Assembly: GCF_902686445.1 (NCBI RefSeq) | Contig: NC_062218.1 | Span: forward strand, 16,731,515 to 16,795,514 | Length of the DNA stretch: 64,000 bases | Reading direction: 5' to 3' | From: Sciurus carolinensis | Taxonomy: Eukaryota; Chordata; Mammalia; Rodentia; Sciuridae | Shown here: piece after piece, positions 11,320 to 24,011 of the stretch | How positions within the stretch are numbered: the stretch's first letter is position 1 | Layout: the number at the start of each line of letters is the position of its first letter | Position numbers and translations under genes: made by a program | Notes under the pieces: generated by a model | Database searches by the model: none | What the model was told of the DNA's origin: nothing | The model's input: the letters and a program-made list of their open reading frames with translations, nothing else

Positions 11320-12058
11320 TAGTATGGCTATTATCAAGAACACAAACAAAAATAGATGTTGACGTGGATGTGGGGGAAAAGGCACACTTTTACATTGCTG
11401 GTGGAGTTGCAAATTGGTGTAAACACTCTGGAAAGCGGTGTGGAGAATCCTCAGAAAACTTGGAATGGACCCACCTTTTGACCCAGTTATTCCACTTCTT
11501 GGTTTATACCCAAAGGACTTAAAATCAGCCATACCACAGTAATGCAGCCACATCAATGCTTATAGCAGCTCAATTCACAATAGCTAGATTGTGGAACCAA
11601 CCTACATGCCCTTCAACAGATGAATGGATAAAGAAACTCTGGTATATATACAGAATGTAATATTATTCAGCCATAAAGAATAGTACTATTATGGCATTTG
11701 CAAATAAATGGATGGAATTGGAGAATATCATGCTAAGCAAAATAAGTCAATCCCAAAAAACCAAAGACCAAATGTTTTCCCTGATAAGTGGAGAATGATG
11801 TATAATGGGGGTGAGGGGGTTGGGGAGTGAGAGAAGAATGGGGGAACTTTAGATTATGTAGAAGGAAATGAGAGGGAGGGGGTATGAAAAATGGTGAAAT
11901 GAGACAGACATCATTACCCTATGTACATGTATGATTACACGAATGGTATGAATCTACATTGTGTACAACCATAGAAATGAAATGATGTATTCCATTTGTG
12001 TATGATGAATCAAAATGCAGTTTGTAAAAAATTAAAAGATAAATAAAAAATAAATTTT
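11320..12058 (+). mobile_element. 5'-truncated LINE-1 (ORF2 C-terminus and 3'UTR)
   Basis: It starts within the ORF2 C-terminal region (TGGCTATTATCAAGAACAC) and runs through the segment that in copy B encodes the Cys-rich [13 protein letters not shown] region and [14 protein letters not shown]. It then has a G-rich 3'UTR (about 11810-11880) and an A-rich tail. The coding part is interrupted. Its 3' end ATGTACATGTATGATTACAC matches copy B, so it belongs to a related subfamily. Confidence 0.85.
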
Positions 12059-14008
12059 TAAAAAGTGATAATTTTCTGCTTATTTTGGCTCTAAAATAAG
12101 CTCTAAATCTTCCTCTTTCAATGTTACATTCACCTTTCAATTTTTCCCCATTGATATGACACACTAACTCTATCCCAATGTGTATATATTTTATATTCTA
12201 GAAATACAGTTCAAACTCTATAATTTTCTTATTTGTGTCCTTTTTCTTTTTCTTCATTTCTAAGATCTTTTTGTTCTAAGAGCTCAGGACCTACCTCTCC
12301 ATTTGTATCACTGTGTTGTTCCACAGAGTGGCTGCTCAGGCTTGCTCCCTTATCTAGCTGTCACCAATTGGTTCAAGCTGAAAACACACTTAGGTTTGTA
12401 ATGCCACCTCTCCCAAACCTTTGCTATGACTTTTAATACTAAACTCATAGTGAATTCCTTAATATGAAGAACTCCCACTTATTGAACAGCCAGTATTTAA
12501 GACTCTAATCACTCTATGTAGTTATGAATACCCATAAAGACCCTATAATTAAAACATTATTAATTCTTATTTTCCATATGAAATATACATGAGACTCAGA
12601 CGAGTAACACAGTAGGACCAATATCAAATTTATTGTATGTAACTAATATTTGAAATCAGATCTGCCTAAAACCAAATCTTATGCTTGCTTATAACAATCC
12701 CCATTAATATTTTTATTCTTAGTTTTACCCATATATCATAAATAGTTCCATACATTTTTAGTTTTTCTGTATTTTTGAAGATTCAATATTCAATTAATTA
12801 CTTTTGAGATAGGTTTGATTTTTTTCATAGTGTTGTTACATGAAAGATATCTATTTACAGTCTTTTATGCTAATTGAAAATATTTTCATATTGATATACA
12901 ACTATGGGATTTGATGATTTTAATTGTCCACAAACTAGTTCTTGCTCCAAAAAAATGTTAAAACATTTGAAACAATTACTTAGGACCAAACAAAATTTCT
13001 AACCATTATCATTACTATACTATTTTAAGGAGTAGAGAAGATTTAAGCATGTCTTATCTAAATTAGACCATTTATTTGTTTACATTATGATCATAAAAAT
13101 CTCATCAACAGCAATATAATAATACTCTCAGCCCTTATATATTTTTAACAAATCTTTGTCTCCAGCAAAAGGTGCTAATTTGAACAAATTCAGTATAGTG
13201 TCCTTATAGAAGTTTTTCTAAAAGAAAGTCATATATCAGGGTTATCAGGAGTTGTCAGTGAACAATCAGAAAATTTGATGAGAAAGAGTGAAAGATGGGA
13301 TGGATTTTCCTTCCATCAGGTGGGCCCAAATTGGACAGAGTCACCGTCAAAACTTTGAGCTATTGGCTTTCATTTTGATTTCAAGGTTCCTTCCCAGCCC
13401 ACAAAAGCAGATCAATTTATTTAGCTACTCTCACCATCTCCTTTCTGTTACAAAACTGAAACTGTGGAAAACAAATGTGTGGATTGCTTTTCTGTTTTCC
13501 ACTTAGCAGTTGTGCCAAAGTTGGGTGCACTCATACCTTTCTCTTGGAATGAAATCACAACAGTTGATTTTACAGGTAGCTCTTCATGATTTGCAGGATT
13601 GTATAAACCCTGTCATTTTTATACATTCTTCAGAGGCGGGCATGTAAAAAGTTTGTCTTTCGGCATCTTCTAAGTGATTAAACAAAGATATTTGCAGGAG
13701 TTCTCCAGTCTTCCCTTCCTTTGGGGCATTTATTTTTCCGTCTTCCTTTTTATATAAGGGAGCAAATTATCACCAAGAATTACATGTAAAACCAACACAA
13801 AATGATTTTGGTATCCTCCTTAATATGAGAATTTACAGGCTCAATTTAGTGTTTTTCCTTTTGGAGCCAACCCATAATTATTTGCTGAGGAAATCTTCCA
13901 GATCTGCTGATAAGTACTCCCTTGTCCCACTTTTGCGATATGGTTGAATAGCAGTCTACTCAGGGAGAAGTAACAGTCAGACCCTTCAACTCTCATAAGA
14001 GGATTCAA
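12059..14008. other. No recognisable feature
   Basis: This is AT-rich unique-looking DNA with short chance frames only. Confidence 0.55.
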
Positions 14009-14125
14009 TCATTCATGCAACAAATTTTTATTGAGTGCCAGCCATATGCCAAACACACTGTTCAGGTCACTTAGATTGTATCAGTGAATAAAAAGACAAA
14101 AACACTTGCCCTTGTGAAGGAGATC
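14009..14125 (+). mobile_element. LINE-2-like fragment
   Basis: The block CATGCAACAAATTTTTATTG, then AGTGCCAGCCATATGCCA, AACACACTGTTCAGG, GTGAATAAAAAGACAAAAAC and TTGCCCTTGTGAAGGAG matches the well-known L2 3' sequence (TTATTGAG..TGTGCCAGGCACTGTTC..AGTGAACAAAACAGAC..CCTGCCCTCATGGAG), moderately decayed. It is an ancient mammalian repeat. Confidence 0.6.
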
Positions 14126-14283
14126 AGTATTGTTGCAGAAAGTTAAAACAAAACACTGGGATTGCAATTATCTTGCAACACAAAATACTTCATCCAACTA
14201 TTTCTGAAAGCCTATATCTTAGAAAGCACAGTAACACATTTATCAGAAGTGTGGTAAAGAAAAATCACGTTTTCTTTGATTTT

Positions 14284-14672
14284 CTAGGGCTGCCACAACA
14301 AAGCACCACAAGGTGGGTGGGTTAAACAACAGAAATTTATTATTTCATAGTCTAGAAGTCTAAGATCAAGCTGTCAGCTGTGTTGACTCTTCAGCTTGTA
14401 GAAATATCATCCCAATACATCTCCTTCCTCAAATGTCTTTCTTTCTGGGTCTCTTCAGATCATCTGTCCTTTCCATTTATCCCTCTCTGTGTCCAAATTT
14501 CCAGTTATATTGATACCAATTGCATTGGATTAGGACCAGTCTTAGTGCCATTTTAACTTAACATATTATATCCCTAATGACCCTATTTTGAAAGAAAAAT
14601 GCACATTCTGAGGCACTAGAATTAAAATTTCATCAAGTGAATTGCTGGGGAGTCACAACTGTGTCCATAACA
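14284..14672 (-). mobile_element. MLT1-type MaLR solo LTR
   Basis: In antisense it shows CTAGGGCTGCCACAACAAAG, GGTTAAACAACAGAAATTTA, GTCTAAGATCAAGCTG, TTGGATTAGGACC and the end GTCCATAACA. These are the standard MLT1 blocks in order. There is no adjoining internal sequence. Confidence 0.75.
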
Positions 14673-14749
14673 AAGTTTGACAAAGCCTAGGAAGGTATTA
14701 CACCAAGTGATCAGTCCAGTGTACTTAACCCATAGCAGTTTTTAATCTC

Positions 14750-14787
14750 TCTCATTTTCTCTCTCTCTCTCTTTCTTTCTCTCTCTC
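14750..14787. repeat. CT-rich microsatellite
   Basis: This is an imperfect (CT)n / (CTTT)n tract on the plus strand. Confidence 0.8.
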
Positions 14788-14860
14788 CATTCATGCAAAC
14801 TAAATTTCTAAGAAATGTTTTTGCCTTTGTGGCCCAGTTTCACACTGAGAGATTTAAGTA

Positions 14861-14882
14861 AAAAAAAAAAAAAAAAAAAAAG
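14861..14882. repeat. Poly-A run
   Basis: This is an A run of about 21 bases. No retroposed body is recognisable on its 5' side, so it may be the tail of a decayed element or a simple homopolymer. Confidence 0.6.
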
Positions 14883-15926
14883 AATTATTTTTGAATTAAA
14901 TATACAGAAGTTACAGGGCAGTTATTAATTATACAATGGTGTCTAATTAAGCATCTATGAGGATTCAACTGATATTTTTGTACTTACAGCAAATGTGATT
15001 CACATAATCAACAGTGACTTTAGCTCTTGTTTTGGCTTTTGGAAACTGGAATCATGTAGTTCACTCAATGGTGAGGTATTTCATAGCAATATATTGACTG
15101 TACTAACATTGTGTCTTCATTCCACTTGCATTTTTTTTGTTGATCTCTTTGTTAAACTGTTTTTAATCTTGATCTACTGTCTATATTTTGCATATTTTAA
15201 CTCAATTTGGAAACAAATTAGACTCATGAAATGAAAATAAAATCATAATTGAATCTACAGATGAGCAAGATATGAGGTGTTATTTAGTAAACATATGAAC
15301 AGAAACTCATTTTCCCATTTACTAAAATTTTTTAGTAAAAAAATTTATCTGGAAATATTTTCTATTTTTTAAGTATATTTTGTTATGTTTCAAATACTCA
15401 TTTCACTTTGGTTCTAAAAATGTTCTGATTTAGGGATTATTTTCTTTTAAACAGACAAATCTTTATACTTCAGTGAAGAATTACTTTAACCTTTCTCATA
15501 TAAAAATATCACAGAAATGTTAAAAATGATTCTTCAGGGTAATCAGCATATCTACCAAACTGTATTTCATAAATTCATTAACATATTATGCCTTAATCAC
15601 AAAATTAAAAAAGAAAATATGTTTTCAGAAAGTGCCACTTGTCCAACAGTCTCCACTTTCTTGACATAATTGGAGAATAATGAAGTTATTTTCTATAATT
15701 CAGTCTTGATGGACTTGTACATGGGTGACTCAGTGGTTTAAATTCACCATCACAGATTATTAATCTATCAAGTACAAAGATAATACAGATAGAAAACTGA
15801 GTTGTCTCTCTTGTTCTATATCAAACTCAGAACATATAATTTCAGTCACATAGATGTGCATTATCAAACATGTAATCTAAATAAGTTTCCAGTATTTATA
15901 AATGCACTAAAGTTCTTTTACCTAAT
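14883..15926. other. No recognisable feature
   Basis: This is AT-rich unique-looking DNA. The 79-codon frame at 14995-15234 is Leu/Phe-rich and most likely a chance frame. Confidence 0.5.
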
Positions 15927-16160
15927 TTTTTTTTTTTTTTTAGTACCAGGGATTGAACCCAGAAGCATTTAAACACTAAGCTACATCCCCCCACCCCCTC
16001 ACCCCCCCCCTTTTTTTTTTTTTTTTAGTAATTTAGAGAGGGTCTTGCTGAGTTGCTCAGGGCTTCTCTAAATTGCTGAGGCTGGCTTTGAATTTGTGAT
16101 TGTTCTGCCTCAGCTTCCCAAATTGCTGGGATTAGAGGTGTATGCCACTGCACAGGGCTT
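15927..16160 (-). mobile_element. B1-dID dimeric SINE
   Basis: It reads on the minus strand as a B1 half (TGCCTCAGCTTCCCAAATTG in antisense), a linker with T and C runs, then an ID half (AGGGATTGAACCCAGAAGCA in antisense) and a poly-T that is its tail. The linker has expanded into CCCC and T15 tracts. Confidence 0.8.
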
Positions 16161-16688
16161 AAATTAACTTTTTTAATATATAAAAGTACCATGCAAATGC
16201 ATGCTCATAATAAAAATTAAGAAAAATGTAGATGTGCCTAAAGCAAAAATGGTTCTTCCTATTGTCTCTATGAATTCTTGAAAGCAGTTTAGGCTACATC
16301 ACTATTAAGATTTTTATTTCTTGTTTTAATAAGTTTTACTCATTGGTAGTTGAAAGTCCATATGAGTGAATGTGTACACACATATATTTTTTCCTTAATA
16401 ATTACAGTACAAACTATTAACCGGCTCTATTATGTAGCAATATGGTATCTCCATGATTGTTTAATTTCAAAATGCCTGAATAAGTCTACTGTACTCTTCC
16501 TCTGCTCTTCAGTTTCAACATCTTTTTAAGATGGATTTGTTTAAACAGCATCTATCTTGCTTTTGTATTTTTAGATTTTTTTGATTGTTACTAATCAAAT
16601 GAAAGCTTTTTTATGGGTATCATTGCTCTACCTTCTCCAGTTGCATGTGTATGCATACTGTGCTGTCATTGTACTTAACGTTTTCTTT

Positions 16689-16705
16689 TGTCCTTATTTA
16701 TTCTT
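16689..16705. repeat. Target-site duplication, left copy (PARK7 retrocopy)
   Basis: The 17-base sequence TGTCCTTATTTATTCTT is identical to 17497-17513. It abuts the degenerate poly-T, which is the poly-A tail of the minus-strand retrocopy. Confidence 0.9.
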
Positions 16706-17496
16706 TATTTTATTTTTTTAACAGTGTTGCTAAATGCCCTGTTTATTCTGCAAAGTTCAGAAACATGCAGATTGGTAGCGCGCGATCCTGTCCCACAAGC
16801 AGGCGTCGGTGCGGTGCTGACCCGTGGCTCCGGAGCACCCTCAGAAGGAACGCCGGTGGCCTGCTCTCCTCCCCGGGGGCCCGGTGTCTAATCCTTAGGA
16901 ACCAGGGGCGCCTTCACCTGGTGGGCCACCACCTTGCTGCTGAGCGCTCCAGGGTGGCAAGGGCAAACCCAAAGCTGGTGCTGGCCCAGGGCAGGTGAGG
17001 CTCAGGCCCTCCTGCTCCACTGGACTCTCCGGATAGCTGTAGTGACTCCTCTTCAGCATTTTGTCTTTAGGAGGTTGGTGTGTTGTGACCTTGCTTTCCA
17101 AACCTACTTCATGAGTCACAAAAAGAGCCGTAGCCCCTGCACAGAGGGCGGCTATGAGACCCTTCCCGTTCTCCTGCTCTTCAGGGTCTCCTCCAAGCAG
17201 CCGACTCAGATAAATTTTGTGCACCCAGATTACCTCCTGGTCGAACCACCACGTCGTCTGCTCCCTGATTTCCAGCATCTTCAAGACGGGCATCAGGACA
17301 AACGGCAACTTCAGGGCCACATTGGGTCTTCTCCAGACAGACCTGAGACGGTGACGTCATCCCAGCTCACCTAGTGACATCCACCGGGACAACTACCTCC
17401 AATTCCTCTGCCTCTTTGGCCTCCGTGACCTGGGCTCTTATTGAAGCCATGTTGGATGTTTTAAAGCTCAGTGGAGGGAAGCAGCTCGCCCTAGTA
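16706..17496 (-). pseudogene. PARK7: Processed pseudogene of PARK7 (DJ-1)
   Basis: PARK7 encodes DJ-1, a small protein of the DJ-1/PfpI family that acts as a redox-sensitive chaperone and deglycase. This intronless copy on the minus strand has a short 5'UTR, an ATG at 17450-17448, a coding remnant to a TAG at 16890-16888, a 3'UTR with AATAAA and a degraded A tail. Family landmarks in order are [44 protein letters not shown] (the active-site Cys106 position is kept), [22 protein letters not shown] and KAPLVPKD at the end. The CDS span is 563 bp, against 570 in human. It is dead: codon 28 is TGA (CpG decay of an Arg codon), one frameshift lies near 17181-17200, and another near 16975-16995. Identical 17-bp flanks show L1-machinery insertion. 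Confidence 0.92.
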
Positions 17497-17513
17497 TGTC
17501 CTTATTTATTCTT
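17497..17513. repeat. Target-site duplication, right copy (PARK7 retrocopy)
   Basis: This is identical to 16689-16705. In the orientation of the retrocopy the nick site reads GATT/AAGAAT, which fits the TT/AAAA preference of the L1 endonuclease. Confidence 0.9.
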
Positions 17514-19785
17514 AATCTTTCATTTTTATAGAATTCCATACTTCCTTCCTTTCTATTATTTGTTAATTTTTTATGTCTTTTTTATATTTTTATCAAAATG
17601 CCCAATTAAATATTAACCACGTCAGTCAAGACTTTAAGCAACTTTTTCTTTTAAGTCACCAAACAACTCTTTTCAAGTGTTTAATTAGATAATTAGGTAT
17701 CAAATTTTAAGTTTAAATTATGTTTTAATTTGTCCCCATTGTTCCATTTTTAACTGTTCGATTTCAACACAAACTCATGATTTTTTTCAGGTTAAATCAC
17801 AAAAGTTTCTCATTTTTATTCTTTTTCTATTTGGCTTTTTCAACTTACTTGAAACATTTTCTGATTCATAGTAAGGCTGATTTTTTTTGTAAACTCTAAT
17901 ATTTTTCTCACAATATAATTTTGTCTGTAGCCCCTCCACATTTAAAATATCTTTTCTAGCCCTTCTCATTTATGGTACAATAAAATATCACAAATGACAT
18001 ATTTATGGGATTTTTTTTTCTCTTTTGCTGAGTGGGCAAGAATACTGAGCAGTATATCAAGAGAGAGGAATGTATAGAACAAGAGAAAATAGACTTTTCA
18101 GGTAGGAATACAGAAATAAAGGTAGCATTCAGGAAAAATATGGGAAAAATCATGAAGAACTTTAACAGAAAAGGAAAACCAAATGCAAGAGAATAAGAAA
18201 CATAAAGACACAAACAGAAAAAGGCTGGCAGAATTCTTTTCTGTTTTGTATTTCTCCCTTTTCCTTCCCACCCCCACTGCTGGTTAGATGAGAGAAGATA
18301 TCAGTAAATGCATTTGCACTCTCTGCTCTTGATGGCCCATCAAAAGCGATGCATGTGTACTTAAACTGATTGCATATGATCAGTCACTCTTTTTTCCACA
18401 TAGGAAAATTGAAATGCAGAAATATTTAACAGTTCTTCTTAAGTCATGAAGGTGAGTGGAAGACCAGCTCTTCAAAACAATATTTTCTCTTTCAAAAAAG
18501 GAGCATTTAATATAAATATTGAATTTCACAAGGTCACATAATATCGTATCTCAGAATGATTTACTTTCCATCCTTTCTGTATAGTACAAAGACAACTTTT
18601 GATGGGAATTCTTTCATGTTGCCCAGTGAGATCAGCAACTTGCTGAAGAGTTAGAAGTTGGGGAAAAATATTGCAACTAAAGGAGAGCAGCGATTTGTGA
18701 TATAACATCAAATAAAATGTAAAGGGCTGCTTGAAAAGGCTTGTTTCAAACTACGAGAGGTCTGTGGGACTGCACCTCTGGCTTGAAGAACTGCTTGAGG
18801 AAAAAGCACTCGCGATGAAAAACGATGTTCTCTGCTCCCTCAGCTCTTTCTTCAAGAAAGGCTCAACACATTCAAAAGTGAAGCAAAGCCATTCTTACCA
18901 GAGATTTCAATCGGGGACTATGTCACAGACGCTTGGAAGCTGTTTCCTATTCCCAACATCCTTTTTTCAGTGAAAGTCTTTTATGCAAGATAACAGATTC
19001 TTAGGAGGGGCGGCTGGGGAACACCATATCAAAGGCTTCAAATGTCAATACACTTGCATTTCAAACTTTAAATTTTATGAGCTCAGTATAACTGAAATAA
19101 AATATAAATCAGGACTAAATAAACAATCATTTTCATGTAGGTATGATGTTATGACTGTTTACTAGTAATTCTGTAGAAACTTGAATTGGCATGAAACCAT
19201 TTTTATAAATAATTAAACACAGTTCAGGAGCTACTGTGACTTAATGATTATCGAGATAGTTAAACATTAAATCAGTGAACTCGGGGGTGCAGGTCATTAG
19301 TTGGAATTTTGGAGGAAGGTGATCTGGTGTCTAAGCAGGAGGTAAATTGTTATGTGTATGTGTGTGTGTGTGTTTTGTCTTGTTTTTAATTAGGTCACAC
19401 TCACCCAGCAAATGTATCTTTTCCTACCAAAGAAGGAATTAAATTATTCCACAACTCAAGAATGTTCAAAAGAACACTGAACAACAGCAGATGAGGGAGG
19501 AAGGAAAAGCCTTCAGGAAGAAAGCTATAGCCAAAGTAAAGCATTTTCCATAGAAAATAGGAACCATACATTCGAAAGAATCTGCCAGTATATTTAATAT
19601 GTAGAAAGTGCTAATAAATGCATTACCTGAGCAAGTACAGACTGAACATTTTCAGTGACTAATGCCTAAAATTCTGACATTAAATTGAAGTGGCCATTTT
19701 TACAGAGATTCCCCACTGGGCAAGAATATTGAAGGAAGTAAGAGAGCACTGTGCAAAATGGGTAAAAATGAAAAAGAAAAAACAC
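17514..19785. other. No recognisable feature
   Basis: This is AT-rich unique-looking DNA with a short (GT)n at 19355-19372. An 80-codon frame at 18731-18973 has no recognisable domain. Confidence 0.5.
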
Positions 19786-19792
19786 ACATATA

Positions 19793-19846
<54 letters not shown>

Positions 19847-19855
19847 TATATACAA
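19786..19855. repeat. (TA)n / (CA)n microsatellite
   Basis: This is a compound tract, ACACATATATATATGTGTG, then about 17 TA units, then ACACACATATATATATAC. It is self-complementary and could form a hairpin. Open frames through it are artefacts. Confidence 0.9.
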
Positions 19856-20710
19856 TCTATGTCACCTGTACAATGATTTTTACTAAATCTTGATAATAGT
19901 GACTTGGAAGTTAAAATTAACTCTACTTCATACATAGCTAATATATAATTACTCTGTTTTGTGTGTTTGTATAACAATCTCCACATGGTTCTCAATTTAT
20001 GATATTTTTTGAGTTATTTCTTATCATTATCTATAGGTACCTGTTGAATACTAAAGGAATATTTAGTTGGAAGGTAGAATCATGCAATTCCACGCCAAAT
20101 ACACAATAATTCAGTTTTGTTGATATTCCAGTGCCCAGAATATGAAAAGGAAATAAGCCATGTCCTTTAGAAAACTTGCCTCAAAACATCTTAACTTTCA
20201 TCATAGCAGATTACATACTTATGGATCAGAAAAATCCTACTTTAATGAGTAGTGGGAGAATTTTCTTTCGACTTAGATATTCAAGAACTGAACTAAGTTG
20301 CAATAGCATGCACACAGTGAAATCCATGAGTGAACTCTTAATACATTGTAGATTCCTAAATAAATGCTTGGCAAAGGATGCTGCATAGTCATTTTAATAA
20401 GACCGTTCTAAAGTCTTTGCTTCATTTTACAGTGCTGATATGAAAAATAGAAGCAAAATATTATCATGAGCATAGTAGTTAAAAATGCTGCCTTATTAAC
20501 TAGCTCTGGAGTTTTAAATCAAGAAAAACATGCTATTCCCTAGTATGTATTCTCACTCTGTTTCTCCTTTGTGCAGCACTGAAAAATAGCAAAATCTCAG
20601 CATATGTGGCTACTTTGGTCAGCACTGTGTGGAAGATCTGTTAAAAATATGCTACTTTCTAAGTATATTGCTAACTTATCAGAAATGATGGACAAGTTGA
20701 AACAAGTTCT
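19856..20710. other. No clear feature; possible faint MIR remnant
   Basis: This is unique-looking DNA. GCATAGTAGTTAAAAATGCT followed by CTAGCTCTGGAGTTTTAAAT (about 20471-20520) vaguely recalls the MIR core but is too decayed to call firmly. Confidence 0.3.
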
Positions 20711-20815
20711 TTTTTTTTTTTTTTTTTTTTTTTTGCGGTGCTGGGGATTGAACTCTCAGGGCCTTGTGCTTGTGAGGCAAGCACTTTTACTAACTGAGCT
20801 ATCTCCCCAGCCCTT
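20711..20815 (-). mobile_element. ID SINE (tRNA-Ala-derived)
   Basis: A 24-base poly-T is followed by GGTGCTGGGGATTGAACTCT, GCAAGCACTTTTACTAACTG and AGCTATCTCCCCAGCCC. That is the reverse of the ID consensus GGGGCTGGGGA..TAGCTCAGT. The A- and B-box promoter regions derive from tRNA. The long pure tail suggests a fairly recent insertion. Confidence 0.85.
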
Positions 20816-21057
20816 GAAAACAAGTTCTTGATGTCTGAACCAAGATAGTCAAGCTAGAGTTAAACCAGGGGTATCACACTCAAAAGAGAGATGAGCAAGG
20901 GATCATGTTGTTAGAAAAGACTAATAGAGCAAAACCAAAGATGGACTTACTGGAATCAATTATGCGTAGGAGGACATTGTAGGAGTACACAAGAGGTGAC
21001 AAGCAAGGGACAGAGACTCCATTTTCCCAGACACTTATCGCAAGGGATTCAACCACG
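20816..21057. other. No recognisable feature
   Basis: This is a short unique stretch between the ID SINE and the LTR-like element. I see no repeat I can name. Confidence 0.4.
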
Positions 21058-21504
21058 TTCCACATGGATGAGGGAAGGGTTAACTGTCGGAGGATAGCAG
21101 TGCTGGCACCAAATCAATTAATTATCAATCAACTTATCTGATCAATAAACATACAAGAGACAATACTCTTTTCAAATGGGAGGGGGTGTGACGGATCAGG
21201 TTCTACCAGATCTGGCCTCTAACAAGATGGAGTCGCCCAGCGCTCCTTCATTTATAGTCACACAAGTAAAGGGGCCTGGACCAGGAGGGGCTTCTTCTGT
21301 GAGGAACAGGATGGGGTGGAGTTAGGGAAACCATTTGTTTAGGGAATTAGCATCTCATCAGATGGTAAGCCACTCCCACAGAGGGCCACTCAGTCCTATA
21401 CTCTCTGAAACAGTCTATCATGGCTGCCAGTTCCTGGGAGTCAAGCCTCTGTATCCCATGGCTCAGCCAAGTCTGATTCTGCTAGATATGGACAGTTTTC
21501 TACA
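21058..21504 (-). mobile_element. Solo LTR-like element, same family as 33444-33870
   Basis: It aligns in direct orientation with 33444-33870 over its whole length. Shared blocks are GGATTAACTGCC-like, AATAAACATACAAGAGACAA, GGGGGTGTGA, CCTTCATTTATAGT, GGATGGGGTGGAGTTAGGG and GGCTCAGCCAAGTCTGATTC. On the minus strand the element starts TGTAG and has a TATA-like/AATAAA region in its middle, which suggests an antisense retroviral LTR. The family is not named here. Confidence 0.6.
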
Positions 21505-23835
21505 CATATCTATAACATGGTGACCACTCCCACTTTGGACTTCCTTGACACCTTTCCTTTCCATGTGGGTTAATTCATATCCACAGGAACAACTTAAGTT
21601 ATTGACATGACTGAAAATTTCTAGATACATCTCCAGTGAATCTTCTAGAGGAAAAGCTCCTTTTTCCAAAGAGAAATATAAATAGTTTCCAGCTAAAATA
21701 TGTAGCTAAAGGAATCCTAGTAGCACACCCATAATCACTTCTGCCTATTATGCAGAAACTTTATATACTCCTAAATCAAAGAATGTAAGTAATGAATGTG
21801 CCTGAACTCACTTGGTGAACTTCATTTCTTTTACTTCAAAATATTCCTGTCATTTCAGAACTGAAAATCCTAGATTTGTTATTTTGGAATGACAAAACTG
21901 TACTTTATCTATTGCTATTAAATAAACTTCCTATAATCCACGATGTACTTGCTTATTTTCTTACTAGATCCATAGAATAAGGTAATCCTGAAGTAAATGC
22001 ACCCTGCAGACTGAATATATGGAAATTCAAGTAGGTCTATCAAACATTATAGTGACGTTCAAAAGTTGTTGTGTAACAACTGATTTGGAATGGAACATTT
22101 TAAATGTGAACTATGTAAAATTCTATTAGAATTTTTTTTCTAATTACGTTCATCCAGTTTCTCAGGATCAATTTTCAAGGTATTGCAAAACTGGCTGAGC
22201 ATTACTTTGAAAATCTTCAACATGTATTTTCTTTCATTCTAAATTTGACTATGCCATTTGGAGTTTTATACTTCATATTCTATAAAATTAAATTGAAACA
22301 TCTTTACCATCTGGTATTTTTGTGGATAATTTAGCATATACCCACTTGTGGAAGTTTATTTCAATGTGGTTCCCTTTACGCACTGATCTTTAAGAACGGG
22401 AATTCCTTTTTTATATACTGGTATGTTACTATTATGTATCTCCAGTTGTCCATAGGTTTACTATAATTGAGATGATTATAGTCAATAAAAACATAATTCA
22501 AGACTCTCATGATGAAACTGTTGTTACCTATACGTGGTGCGTATAAAAGGGTTAACCAGTAGCTCCCCAGTTGTTGGAACTGAGGGGTTATTTATAAGGA
22601 ATAGACAGTGATTGCTTTTCTCAGGTTTTATGCAGTTTAAAATTATTTCTTCACTGTGAAAAGGTTTTGCAGGCTTTATAAACTCCCAAAGCCCTTGGTA
22701 GTTTTAAAAGAAAGTGTGATCTAAACCACAACTCAAAAAGAGTTAGTGAGACCATTCACAGTGGATGGACAGCAAATTCACCATGACATGTTCAGTCATA
22801 TGTAGAGGAAATGTGTTAAAGTAATGAGCAACAAAAAACTTTTGAAATATCAATTGAAGAATTACAAGGTCATATAATTTTCTCTAATTAATACAGAGGG
22901 AATGATTTAAGAAAATGACCCTTTCAATTTTAATGGCTCCAGTAGTCTAGCAAAAGAAATAGCAGAGCATAAAATATTGGATAATTATGACTCCAAACAA
23001 GGTAGAAATAAAATCTTTCAAGTGACATTAGAATTAGAACTTTTCTGCTTAGGAGCAGGAACAGAATCTTGATACAAGCACCATATTGCATGTTTCATTT
23101 ATTTTGTGATTTCTTTTGTTGCAGTAGTAAAGATAGTTATGTAAAATGTGGAGTATTAATACTCTTTACTATTGAGTGGGAAATACAATGATCAGAGAGT
23201 TCGATGACCTTAACATCTCATATCTTCTAGCAGGTAGAACAAGCATTTGAAAAATGAGGAATGTGAATGTTTTTCCATTAATGTACTTGGATTTTTTATG
23301 ACATAGGTATAAGTGTGTCAGTAGAATAGTTATACAAGTGCCTTCCTATCAGATTCTCTCAAGAGAGAGTACTTATCCTATTTCTTCTTTAGCGGTATGT
23401 CATGATCTATATGGCAAATTCCATTTGGAAATTTTTTTAACCTATGAAAAATTTGCTATTCTTTGAAAATTTCTTACTATCTTTAGCTTTTAAAATTCTA
23501 AGTAAAAATACATTATATTTGATAGAGAATGGCTTTATGTTTAACCTGTTATCTCTATTAATAGGGTATTTTTTAATTACTATGAAAACATATTTCTTCA
23601 TGAGATCCTATCAGATCACAAACTTTTTGCCTAAAACATAATATTTTATTACTAAAAATAAATTCAAACTGAATACTAGAATATTAAATAATTTATAAAA
23701 TTATTTTATAATAAGTTAGAGAAGCATACTACCAGAATGTTAGCAGGTATTATTTATAATTTAAGTAATGGTATGTTCATAATTTGTAAGTACAGTGATT
23801 TTACCAACATGTGGTGTTTATTCATGTGTGCATGT
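21505..23835. other. No recognisable feature
   Basis: This is AT-rich unique-looking DNA with only short chance frames. Confidence 0.5.
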
Positions 23836-24008
23836 CTTCTATGGTTTGAATGTCACCTTCAATATTCAGGTTGGAATAAAATTCCTACTGTAATAGTATT
23901 GAGAGGTGAGACCTTCCAAAGGTGATAGGACTACCTGGTGAATGCATTATTGCTATTATCATGAAGTGGACTAGCTATCTTCAGAGTGGCTTTGTTTTAA
24001 AGATGAGC
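23836..24008 (+). mobile_element. MaLR LTR, 5' part only
   Basis: It begins CTATGGTTTGAATGTCACCT and continues with TAGTATTGAGAGGTGAGACC and ATCATGAAGTGGACTAGC, the 5' half of an MLT1/MST-type LTR in sense. It stops where the older L1 fragment begins at about 24012, so the 3' half is missing. Confidence 0.6.
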
Positions 24009-24011
24009 TCT

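Noticed and set aside
16645..17374. Plus-strand frames of 117 and 146 codons in the GC-rich block
   Set aside because: They run antisense to the PARK7 retrocopy; the minus strand explains the sequence fully.
19666..19995. 109-codon frame across the TA microsatellite (also 61958-62193 and 47359-47579)
   Set aside because: The Tyr/Ile/Cys-rich peptides are the translation of TA and CA repeats and have no coding meaning.
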